64,000 nucleotides of DNA. Origin: Lenisia limosa. Its lineage: Eukaryota; Breviatea. The stretch is from the NCBI GenBank assembly GCA_001655205.1, contig LPNZ01009518.1, positions 27,038-91,037 on the forward strand, read 5' to 3'. Below, piece by piece: positions 12,740-23,791 of the stretch (positions within the stretch are counted from its first letter, which is position 1; each line of letters opens with the position of its first letter). Position numbers and translations under genes: made by a program. The notes under the pieces were generated by a model, which was not told the DNA's origin, did not search any database, and saw only the letters and a program-made list of their open reading frames with translations.

Positions 12740-14750
12740 TTAGATCACAGGAAAACATTCAGAATTTGAGACCATTATATCAACTCGCATGAAAATTGAT
12801 AACCAAATCTCTCTGAATAATCAACCCCAGCAACCATATATCGCAGTTTTTAAATGATAATTCGAGATAAAATTGTTGGATTGGTTCTATCATTACCTTT
12901 AAAATATGACAATTCGGTGCCTGATGTTAAAATGCAAAAGTATCGCACATCTGATACGTCTCCAATGTAAGCTAGGGAGTGAAAAACATAATCAGGTTAG
13001 ATTCATCATCTGGTACGCTTCCCCCACATGGCAGAATGGCATGCTCTGAATGTGCCAGAACTATCGCATTAACCGGAAAAGGGTCATACAGTCTTGCAGT
13101 CAATGGGTCCCATTCATATTCTTCATTCTAAACAGTTGTGAGAAGTATTAATGGTCGCGTATACCAAAGCAGCATTTTGATGAATTATTTGGTTAATTTC
13201 TTCCTTTGTCAGGTCAAGAAGAGTTTTATCAGCAGGAAGCGTCACTTCTAAACATGTAACACCCAATCTACGACAAACCTCTAGAAGCAACCTTATTAAT
13301 TAAATACTGCATTGTCGTGTATTCAATTAGATCGGGTGGTTCCATTCCGAGTTGATGAGAACTGCTTGATGTTGCAAACAAGGTTTGTGCGTCAACTATC
13401 TCTTGTGACCACTCTAAGCCCACAGAACAAGAAGATATCAGTTGTCCAGAAGGTAAAACTCCAGAAAATGAGAAAGCCATCAACGGCATTCCGCTAAGTT
13501 TGCAAGCAGCATTATGCTCATGAAGCTATATACATATGTGAATAGATGAAGCAGGATAAAGCTCACCTTTTGTAAAAGAGATGCAATAGTATCAGTAAAT
13601 GATCGAGAGAGGGAACTTGAGTCTCTACCAAACCCAGTCTTTCTTTTCAAGACAGACAGTAAAGCTACAGCTGTTAAAACAAAAATAATGAAGTGTCAGC
13701 ACCTCTAGCCGGATCTGAACCTCTAACACAATTGAAAATGCGTGCAGTTTTAGTGTCTGCAAATTAAGAAATGGGCTATCTACCTTGGGTACAAAGTACT
13801 TTAAAGACAACATACCGATTTTTCCGTAATAGACACAGTCTGCTAGCTGATAACTGAAGTCCTCGATGACATCTGTGTGTTACCAATATCTTGATAGTGA
13901 TACAAACCAATGGTAGTCTTTTGCCGATACGATTTGAATCTGCTCCTGATGTTTTGATAATAATCGATATTGCTTGAATTTCGGATATCTCTATTATAAA
14001 TACATGGTTAGCTTCATACCCGAGTTTGACTTGAATGTAGACGCTTCTAAGCAGTGACATTAGAAATAAATAATGATGAATATCCATCATTATATATACT
14101 AGGGAGGTTGTAATGTACTGTTGAGATATAGCCAAGCTAACCAGAAAGAATTTTTCTAAAATCAGGAGAAATCTGTCTGGTAATCTGAATATATAAGAGC
14201 TTGGATTATCAAAAAGAATATACTACAAATAAAAAAAAATTAAAAACTATACCTTCCTCTGTAATGGTGTTTTCTCAGTTGGCCTTGGACGATGAGAGGT
14301 GTCATTGATAGGCTCATGAATACCTAGAGATAGATTGGTCAAAACTATACTTATTATATTACTACAGACCAGGTTCACAATCTGATGTAATTTCCGTCGT
14401 CTCACAAATCGCTGGGTCTGATGATGATTCAATGTCTATATTCGGTAAAATGTTCTATGATTAGGATTGACTGAAGAAAATACTAACCATTAGCCTCGGA
14501 TTCAGGTTCTTCAACATCATCCATAAGTACTGGTGACACTGAAGGTTGAACAGGTTCAACTTGTGCTTGTGTCTCCAGGTCAGTTTCTGCTGCTCTCTTC
14601 CTTGCTCCAAAACGCTAGCAGAAAATGAAATTTACTTCTCACACCACAGTATATTCACAATCCCACCATATTTCATAATTTGCGTACCATATTAGGAAGA
14701 GCATCATCCTCATCTTCAAAAGGTACATGGGAAGCGGATTCCACTTCCAT
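12740..14750 (-). CDS. Unrecognised protein, N-terminal segment
   Basis: Starts at ATG 14748-14750 (MEVESASHVPFEDEDDALP). An acidic, Pro/Glu-rich disordered region follows (about 14350-14615). The folded part begins near 13960 (TTIGLYHYQDI), continues DFSYQLADCVYYGKI at about 13817-13863 and then VALLSVLKRKTGFGRDSSS. A long exon at 13289-13490 contains MPLMAFSFSGVLPSGQLI. Next come EVTLPADKTLLDLTKEEINQ (about 13200), EWDPLTARLYDPFPVNAIVL with HAILPCGGSVPDDE (about 13010-13120) and SDVRYFCILTSGTELSYFKG (about 12900). The exon chain is convincing. I do not recognise the family and propose no function. It is divergent from the phospholipase gene, with 278 bp between the two start codons. Confidence 0.5.
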
Positions 14751-15028
14751 CGTTGGAAAAGTGAGGTAGGAGGGCAAGGAAAGGGAAGTATGTAACTGAT
14801 AAACCCTTGCTGATATTACGAAAAGAAGACGTTTTTGACTAATAAGTACAGTTTTGCAGAAGAGGAAGAACACGGTATTGATGTTCCAATAATGGCTACA
14901 AGTGGCCCACTTTCTGGGAGTTGGCATCACCTGCCGGTCACCCACTGCTTACTGGATTATTTGATTTTCATGATTTTTTTTGCTTGCTTTCTGTTTTAAC
15001 AAAACAGCAAAATAACAAACATCAAACA
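14751..15028. promoter_or_regulatory. Divergent intergenic region
   Basis: This 278-bp stretch lies between two start codons pointing away from each other and presumably contains both promoters. No TATA box or other defined element could be assigned with confidence. Confidence 0.3.
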
Positions 15029-17706
15029 ATGATAAAAAGAGTGTTATTGGGACTACTGTGCCTTTGTACCGTGGTTGCAGGAGAGGAGTATTTTGCCTCT
15101 TGCACTGAAGACAACATCAAAGCGTGTACACTCACCAAAGGAGGTGGGTAGATGAATTTTATCATTTCCGACAATAAAAATAGTTTTAATGAGGGGCATA
15201 AATATGTTATGAGATGCCACATCTTCATTCCTTTCCGCTTATTGTGCCGAGACCTGTTTATTCCGCTTGTCGTGTGCTCCTACGCAGACCAAACTCCTTA
15301 AAAATCGTTTCTTTCCTTTTTTTTAGCTTAAATAGTGGAGTAACATTGGTTGAGACTATGTGCTGGCAATGGTTGTTGTCACGATTTATACAATTTACTT
15401 TCGCAGGACCAATCTTTAGCCTCTACAATTTGGGTATATTTGGCTGAACAATGGCCAGAGGCCTGTTTTAAAATTGACATTATATTGAGAAATAATTCAG
15501 GTTCCTCATATTCTAGCACCCAAGAATGATGACTGGCAGGCGTATATAATGTGGAACAACACAATTGCTGAGGTACGGGTCCTACTAAACTCCACATGAC
15601 TGATACTTTAGTATGGCTTTGGTGATATGGATGTCAAGATAAACCACAAACACAGTGCCAAGCTGGATATTAAGTTCTATGCTGCTGGAGTCCTTGAAGG
15701 TGCTATCTCTGCGGATCCGTGAGCTGTGTTTTTTGTGTAACGATGCAGGATTTGGAACCAATACGTTAATCTTCACTACTTCACCTTCCCCGACACCCCA
15801 GAAGACTATATGCCAGATTGTGAGTGGTGCAAGCCATCATATTTATTATCCTAGTGATTTATGAATTTGTTGAAATGCAACGAAATTGGGTTGAGGTAAG
15901 CAAGTGCTCACCCCTGGTCATTTTACAGATTGAAGTTGGGAACAACTATGATGACGAGTTTTGGCAAGAAATTGGCCATTCAATGTATCAGTTCAATGGA
16001 CTTCTTGCTGGATTCCAATCTCAAAAGGTTGCTCCATTGTAGGACTTCTTTTTAGCTCTGACGGGTAGTGAGATGAGCCGTGCGCACTTCATGCTTGCCA
16101 CATCATTTGGAGACTTTTTTGAGATTGTTGGAAAGTTCACTCCTGGAGCCCGCACAGTATGATCTGCTGTTGATGGTTGATCTTTTAGGACTGGGATAAC
16201 ATCAGCACCGAGGAAGCTAATATCGAACTTCTCACCCAAGTTAGGCCGGTTTGGGCATTCTGATGTTTTAGGGGCATTGCTCAGCACTCATTCGTGTCAC
16301 ACCCGATCTGACTGACCTTATTGCCGCGCACAATTCGTGAGTCTGGTTGTGTACAGGTGATCATCTCTTAGATGGTTCACTTTTGCTGCTTCGGCTGGTC
16401 GTGCCATCAAGAAAACTAATTTCCCGAACTCTCGAGGCGAACAAGTCCAGGTGAGACCACTAGGAATCCGTCACTCTCAACTTTTATTGTCATGCCATTG
16501 TTGTTAACAGTCAGGTCCACATGTCGTCTTACACTGGCGCGGTATCTTCTAATGACGACTACTATCTCACCTCGCACGGACTACAGGTGCGTGTTCACAG
16601 GGGGGTTTACCAGGTTCCAATACAGTCTTGACATTAAAAATCCATAATAAATCTTCCCGCGAGATATGATTCTGACATCATAGGTTATTGAGACCTCCCT
16701 CAACGTTCTTGACTCGCAGCTCTACGACCTTGGTTTGTTTTAATTGTTGTTAACATTTAGTGAAACCTGAGTCTTTGCTTTACTGGGAGCGAGTGATGGC
16801 AGCCAACCGCCTTGCCCGCACTCCTGAAGAATGGACCTCTCTTTTCAAGAGACAGAATTCTGGAACCTACAAGTAAGTAGCAGGTTGTTTTCTTACATCA
16901 AAGCAATCAATGGATGGTGTTGTCTTACAAGCGCTTCACCCCTGGCAAGCCAATGCCACCCAATACATTCAGGTAGGGTCTTTGTAAGTGGTCATCTTCA
17001 GGGTCCTCGAACAGGCTCCAGGTCTTGTTGTCGACAAGGATATGACTGATACCCTGGCAATGGCCGGGTTGGTGGGGATGGCACTTGTGGAATAAGTCTC
17101 GTCAATAACTATTCCAAATTTAAATTTGACTGACATCACAGATTCTGGCCCTCTTTCAACATCCCCTATTTCGATGAGGTATTCAATTACCTTGGTTACA
17201 AGAAGTACACTGAGGTTCATGGCAACTACTTCACCTACCAAATGGTAACAGACCGTCAGTTTAACAATACAGTGTCCGCGCGCCACCATCTTCAGGCGTG
17301 ACGCGCAGAGTGTCATGAACATCAAAGACATGATGGAAGTCATCAGACAGAACGACTACAAACACGACCCCCTGGCCCTTGGTCACCCTGGTAACCAAAT
17401 TGCCTCCCGATTTGATTTGGACTCTGACCGGCCACGCCTTGCCGGCACATACGACGCCAAAGTCACTGACTACAACAGCTTCATGAATGATCTCACGGTA
17501 CGGGTCTTCTTCGTCTTCTCGTCTTATAATTAGATGTACGCTGTGGGAGGTCCAATTGCCAACACTAACATCCCTGCTTTCCAATGGTAAGACCCTTAGA
17601 TCGGGTAACACTCAGGTCAACATCGCCTTTTGAGAAGATCCCCCACCAAGGCCTTCCAGATGGTCCTTACAACTACGCCTGGCGCCTGTACGAATCTAGA
17701 ACTTAG
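15029..17706 (+). CDS. Phospholipase B-like hydrolase (PLBD family)
   Basis: Begins with a clear signal peptide (MIKRVLLGLLCLCTVVAG), so the product is secreted or lysosomal. PLBD hallmarks follow in order: YAAGVLEGAIS near 15690; FNGLLAGFQSQK near 15990; the GHCSALIRVTPDLTDLIAAH block near 16271-16330, whose Cys is the expected N-terminal nucleophile after autocleavage; DDYYLTSHGLQVIETSL; RTPEEWTSLFKRQNSGTYN; WPSFNIPYFDEVFNYLGY; NDYKHDPLALGHPGNQIASR; and an FQW...STSPFEKIPHQGLPDGPY end before the stop at 17704-17706. The family belongs to the NTN-hydrolase fold; family members have been reported to deacylate phospholipids or act as amidases. About a dozen short introns. The 3' end faces MMS19 with 48 bp between the stop codons. 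Confidence 0.92.
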
Positions 17707-17754
17707 GAAATGTACTCATGGTTAAGGAGAACTGAATTGAAATGATTACCATAA

Positions 17755-20700
17755 TTACTTGCTTGAGCCGACAAGATACCATTTTCCTCTTGCAGATGCA
17801 GCGGCTCTGCGCACCACTCGTTTAGGGTCACTCAGCACCGGCATCTTCAACGTCAGCATAGAGCAGACTTACCAGGGTGGCAATGACCTTGCCACGTGAT
17901 TTGAGACTTGCCTTTTCAGGAAGGCTTGAGGACAGTTGTGCGATGAGCAGGAGGGCTGCCTCTCGAACCGCCTATTAACATTACAAGGGAAGGGTGGCTC
18001 AAAGGCCCTAACACCAGCATACAGGAGGAGAAGGAAGCACACAGAGAGCAAGGGATTTTGAAAGGAGAGTTGAAGACGGCAGGGCTGATGTTTTGGCCTC
18101 GGACTAAACAATGAGCAAAATTCAAACCGAACGCTTACCATTGCAGTGAGAGTAGTGAGGATTCTAGGGTGATGAATTGGACTTCCAGTTGACAATGAAG
18201 AAATAAGCATCGGAATCGTCTACAAGGTCAACGATATGGTCATCTCACCTCAGCTGAACGATCAATGAGAACTTCTGTCGGGACTTTGGAAGCCATGCAA
18301 GCGAAGATGCCAAGAAGACGGACCTACCATAGGTAAGATAAAACCTTGAGGTGAAGCAACAAACCTGGCCGTCAGTATCAGACAGTCGCCACTCGGATTG
18401 CAAGTCCCCTACCATCGACAGTAGCAGTGAGCGCCTCCAGAAAAGGGCTTCAACAGAGCCGACTAAACCATCACACGACAAGCAGACGTACCTTCTCCAC
18501 AAAGTCCGATATACTGTGATGTCAAGGCGTGTGTGAGGCCCGCAGCAGCTGACAAGTTATCAATAAAAGGATCGTCATACCTCCGGCAGCATATTCAGCA
18601 TGATTGTCAGAAAGAACCATCAGTCCAGCGGTCTAGGATGTCATGAAATCATGAAACAATGTCAAATCAACAAATACCCAAACAAAGGCTACTGAAACGA
18701 CACTACAGACAAACAATATTCGCCTTGTGCATACTTGAACATCGACATCGGTTCGAGAACCGGAAAGGAGTACCAAGTCCTTGACCAAGGGGATGAGAGT
18801 ATCATGACCTGCTGAAAGCGATCCAATACAGATCTGAGAGGATCGTCAATAATGTTGATGTGAGAATGAAAAAAAGAAGTGGAAGAAACATTTCCCCGAC
18901 CAAATTGGTATCAGAACCCACCCAAGAGAGAAGTTCGGCCGATCGTTTGGGATCGCCATTCGAGGCGCAGGCAACGTAGTAGGGAAGAACACTGGGTGGA
19001 CAGCGGTTGGTGAAGACACCAATTGCAGGCAAAACGGACCCGTCTCCCTCCTGAAAGGGGTGAGAAGATGCCAAGCCTACCCCTTGGACATAGGAAACGA
19101 CAAGCTTTGTCATGAAGGCTGTGAGGTAGTCTGGAACTTCGACCATTCGGCTTGGCAGAAGTGGAACGTACATAGGGCCTTCAACAGTTTCTGAATCATT
19201 AGACGTTTAAGCCCTTACCAAGAGACTCTTTGAGAACTTCGGCTGACTTGTCTTTGAGTGCAAAAGGACCTGTTCTAAAAAGTGAGTAACAAGTTAAACA
19301 GCATAGCATCATTGTCACACAAACCTGAGGAGAGACATAAAGCCGGTTTCAATTGCAGTCGGGCAAGTGGGGTTGAGAGTCAGCTACGATATCACACCAA
19401 TTTCGAAGGAAGCAAACCTGTTCCGGTTTGGGGAGACAAGACGAATGCTCCTTGAGAGTATTCTTGAGAAGAGAATGAAGAGACAGCAAAGCTGCAGTGA
19501 ACGCACTAATATGTTACCTAGTTATCAGAGCCTACGCTTCCGGTTTGGATTTTAATGGCAGAATAGACACCAAATCGTGTACAGCTGTCATAATCGCAAG
19601 GGCCTGTTCGTCTAAAGATATCAGAATGAAGAAACATTATATACTGACAAATCACTGTCATAACACTTATGAGGCTCTCATTCCCCATACCATTGGTAGC
19701 AAGTTTTTCGCAAGGGACTCCTTCAATAAGGCGTGAAATAACAGAAGGGGCAAGAACTGAGCTCTCCTGACAGATGCACGAAAGAGTCTTCAGAGACTCA
19801 GTTGATGGTTTGTTCAGAAGTTGACAGAGGATAGGCTCGGCAATGTCGACGCTGCTTGTGCCAAGCACTCGTGCCTAAGGCGTCATGTCAGATGTCTGAT
19901 CCCTACTAATGCGGTTTGGGCGGCATCCGAAGCGGTTGTCGGACCAATGGCAATTCGGTATAAATCTGCCGCAACTTCTGCAGCCTCCTTATCCGAGAGA
20001 TCACCACCAAGTTTACCAAGACCTAGCTCATGAGATCGCAAAACGGCCTACCCTTAGCGCCGGAAGCAACCACAATGTCAGCGCTATGCCGGATGGCTGC
20101 TGTAAAAGCCTAAAGAGTGACAAGGTTGTTGGAAACATACAAAAGTATCACATATCATTGTGCAACTATTGATAATGGAAACAATCAAAACCCTTTAGAG
20201 TACAAGAAAATAAGAATATTAAGGAGTCTGTTCATTGGTTAGAAGCTAAACACTATTCCTATCCCAAGGGAGACCTACAGACCTTAAGAAGAGCGCCACG
20301 ATAGCGAACAGCAGTTTGTGACTCCTTTGACACACCATACATCTCGGCCATCCAAATGACACTGAAGGCCACATGCGACTCCGCATCTGGGGGAGACCCA
20401 CACCCGTCATCATCGCGAACCTCTTCAATGGGATCCGAAATACGAGCGTGGTCCAGGATTGGGAGACTGGTGGAGACAACCAGGTCGGATATCGTCCCTA
20501 TGTCGGGTTAATTGCAGTGCCAAACAAGCTGGAACATTAATATATTGGGAATGCTATGTCAATCTATGCCATCAATTCAATCTATGTCATCAATTCAACT
20601 CCATTCCCCACCAGGAACTGCGGCTAATCTACAGAGGATTTCAGCGCATCTGTGACCAAGGGGGGTGCCAGGGGACTGAGACATTTCAGCGTTGAGCTTC

Positions 20701-22288
20701 TCAACAAAGGCTTTTGCGAAGATCAAGGAGTGCGACCCCTGGAGCTGGTTACCGTTATGGGTAAAACTAACACTGTCGATGGCCGAGAGGACTCTGCACA
20801 GTTTCTCAGCGGACAAGGCGAGAGAAGTGATCACTTCAGACTCTCTGAATCCCACAACCAAACCAGACATAACGACTAAAGTGTAATAAGAAAGAAGAAC
20901 TTACCTCGCATTTCTTGAACATGGTTTAAAGCTGGAAGACCAAATGATTTTGNNNNNNNNNNNNNNNNNNNNNNNNNNNNNNNNNNNNNNNNNNNNNNNN
21001 NNNNNNNNNNNNNNNNNNNNNNNNNNNNNNNNNNNNNNNNNNNNNNNNNNNNNNNNNNNNNNNNNNNNNNNNNNNNNNNNNNNNNNNNNNNNNNNNNNNN
21101 NNNNNNNNNNNNNNNNNNNNNNNNAAACAGTATATCATAACACGGCAAACCTTTGTCTGGGCCATACCAGACTGCAGTTTGTCCAGAATGAAGGGATACA
21201 CCAAGTCGTGCATTGTCGGCCGGCATGATAGAACATTACTGCAAGGTAAGAAGCCAACATATGATGATATGCTCCTTCCATCACTCACCGGAGAAGTTCC
21301 TTGAGCTCCCCAGGGGTGACAACATCAACATCACCAACAGGGGTGGAGAACTGGATTGGGAAGTAGCAAGAAGTCACATCAAAGAGATCCTAGAAATATG
21401 AAAATCTCAGAGCGACGCATACCTCAATGAATTGATCACATGCATCAGGGAAGGTCTTTGCCATTTCCAAGATGGTCATAAAGGCGTCCCTAAGGCACCT
21501 GGGGTCACGCTCGCCATCAATGACTTGAAGAAATCCGAATACAAAATCCACCGCCATTGGCTTGAGTCCTAGAGAGTAAGCCAAGGTTCAAGCACATGAT
21601 ACCTTCTCCATAGCGCTTGAGAAGCTGAAGAGTGAGCTGGTAGACAGTGCGGCGAACTGCCATCAAAAGACTCTGAACATGCACCTTGAACGTAAAAATT
21701 GTAAATGTTACGGGATTGGAGGATGAAGCCGCCAACCTCATTGAAAATAGCTGATGCCAGCCGGCCAGCCAGATTGTCGCTAATTTTGTGGTTCTTCAGA
21801 AGAACTACTAGTCCAGAGAGAATTTCGGAGACAGCAAGTCGGTCAAAAAGACGACCACGAAGGAAATCAACCTAATTGTAAAGATATGCTAGAACATACA
21901 ATGAACTCGGCTTCAGCATCATTGATAATGGAAGAATCAGCCTCAGCAACAACAGCTGCAAGAAGGGCAACACCTGGCCGTAAGCAAATAGGAAAAGTTT
22001 ATGTTTTATTTATATTGTTCCCCAATTACATCTTACTCGAGCGTTATCACTAATAGCTGTGATGTGAGGAGCTAGTAAGAGCACAAAAGCTTGAATGTCC
22101 ATATCACCACAGGTGAGATCTAAGGAAAATCACAAATAACGAAACCCTTACGAGCTGCAATTTTAGAAACTGCATGATTGTGTCGTTCTTTACCAAGAGC
22201 AGGATTAAGGAAGGCTGAGACCTCCGACTAAAGAGATTGAATATGATATCGCCAGGTGACCAACCTTGATCTCTTCGGTACTTTCCAT
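17755..22288 (-). CDS. MMS19: MMS19, cytosolic Fe-S assembly HEAT protein
   Basis: HEAT-repeat protein that delivers Fe-S clusters, with CIAO1/CIAO2B, to DNA replication and repair enzymes such as XPD. It starts MESTEEIK at 22286-22288. The diagnostic N-terminal block DFVFGFLQVIDGERDPRCL lies near 21500-21560, matching the conserved DFVYGFIQAMDGEKDPRNL-type motif of MMS19. Mid-protein exons are helical repeats (for example near 19700-19870 and 18900-19170). The C-terminus carries AVREAALLLIAQL and then SDPKRVVRRAAASARGKWYL, the typical MMS19 ending of a DDKKRLVR-like helix followed by a short tail, with stop at 17755. A 172-bp N gap at 20953-21124 removes some sequence. Roughly 20 or more introns of 30-60 nt. 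Confidence 0.93.
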
Positions 22289-22830
22289 TGGCTTTCCTTC
22301 TCAATTGAATTGTTTTAAAACTTTATTGCTTTGCGTGCTGTTTAAAGGTTCAATGGTTCAAAGGCGGTTCATGTTTCTTCAGCCAGTTTTAAGCCAATTA
22401 TGGGTAAAATGAACCCCCAGATTATTATTGAGAAAAACGAAAATATTTTTAAAATTTTCTTGATTTCTTATCCGCCCCCAGATACATCTATTGTTTGAAG
22501 ATACTGTGCTATTGATTACAAACCTAAAATAGGGAAGGCAGGAGGAAAAAGTGAATACTGTGGCTGGAGACAACGTGTCAAATAATTGTGAATAAATGTG
22601 ACTCATAAGACGACTCTCTACAAGCTGCAATGGAGTCTGCTCCTCCTGCTGACCTTGGAGGTTTGGTGGCTTGGTGGTATGGGCGCAGTTGCATTGGGAT
22701 TTTTTTTTTTTTTTTTTTTTTTNNNNNNNNNNNNNNNNNNNNNNNNNNNNNNNNNNNNNNNNNNNNNNNNNNNNNNNNNNNTTCCTATTTTTAATTTTTA
22801 TATGTATCAACAAATCAAAGTGGTTATTTA
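22289..22830. other. Intergenic, with N gap
   Basis: Spacer between the start of MMS19 and the 3' end of the small minus-strand gene. It contains a poly-T run of over 20 bases ending at a gap (22723-22781). No exon with convincing splice sites was found. Confidence 0.4.
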
Positions 22831-23527
22831 CTAGTTGAATTTACCATTGGACAAAGGAAGCGCATTAAACTTCCCATCCTTGGATGAAGTAATCATATCT
22901 AAATGGGTGAACTCAGAGGCAAGTTACTTTTTCCCGTCAGTTGTGAGTACTATGTACGGACCTTGGCGTGAATAGTCACATGAGATCTGGGATGCGGTCA
23001 GAAAATAACATAAACGACACTCTTTTTGCTACTTATTACCGTTTTGTCCTTCATTGCGATATTGGCATGAGCGTAAGCGGAGTCTATTGGGGCATTGCTG
23101 ATCTCCACTGGCTCAAGAGCGACACTCAGCGTGTCGTCTAGTGCTTCAGTGTGATACGTGCCGGGTATCCGAATATGCACTACGGCGTTGACGGTAAGTG
23201 GAAGCGTACCTTCACCATGGGGCTGGACCTGACCGACGATTGGGGCTCTTCCTTCATCGGATATAAAGTGGAAGGGGCATTGGGTGGGTGCTGTGTTTGT
23301 CATTCATGGCCGGTTTCTTACGTGCACAATGTAATTCATTCATAAGCGCCGCTGCAGCACATGCTGTCATTTCTAAGGGCATTAACAGTTGAAATGTTGG
23401 GCAAACCTTGGCTTGCTCGCTGATGGTGTATGCTTGAGGACAAATTTCGAGTAAGAGATTTCAGACCCATGCTGAAAGCACGGAGGATTGGAGGGTGGTG
23501 GCTTGTTACAGAGCGGATGGTTATCAT
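22831..23527 (-). CDS. Small protein with possible mitochondrial presequence
   Basis: Starts MITIRSVTSHHPPILRAFSM at 23525-23527, an Arg/Ser-rich, acid-free N-terminus like a mitochondrial targeting sequence. Exon 1 joins, across a 34-nt intron ending CCCTTAG, to QEMTACAAAALMNELHCA. It then joins to a long exon (about 23022-23305) with CPFHFISDEGRAPIVGQVQ and HIRIPGTYHTEALDDTLSV, and then to ISCDYSRQDMITSSKDGKFN and the stop at 22831. The whole protein is about 170-180 residues. I do not recognise the family. It lies upstream of and in the same direction as MMS19, and is divergent from BRWD. Confidence 0.55.
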
Positions 23528-23791
23528 GGCTTCTGATTGGGAATAAAATCACTATTATAACAGTAGAAGGGCACTGGGCTTGATAAATTTAAAAATTGAG
23601 AGGGCATGTAGATTGTCCACCAGGGGTTCCCAAAAATCACAACTTGCCTAAATAGGAAAGTTAGAATTATGTTAGTCTTCTCATTGGGATGTAGCCCCAT
23701 GGATATATGGTGGATGATGATGTAGTTGTTGCAGTTCAATTGCAGGGTGGTTGTAGTCTTTAGCACATTTATTAGGACATAGAACAAGCTC

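Noticed and set aside
17820-17900. Plus-strand continuation after the PLBD gene (AALRTTRLGSLSTGIFNVS)
   Set aside because: The minus strand here gives the last MMS19 exons with correct splice sites and stop; the plus frame ends quickly.
18800-21600. Importin or other karyopherin
   Set aside because: HEAT composition is similar, but the DFVFGFLQVIDGERDPRCL block and the C-terminal DPKRVVRRAA segment are specific to MMS19.
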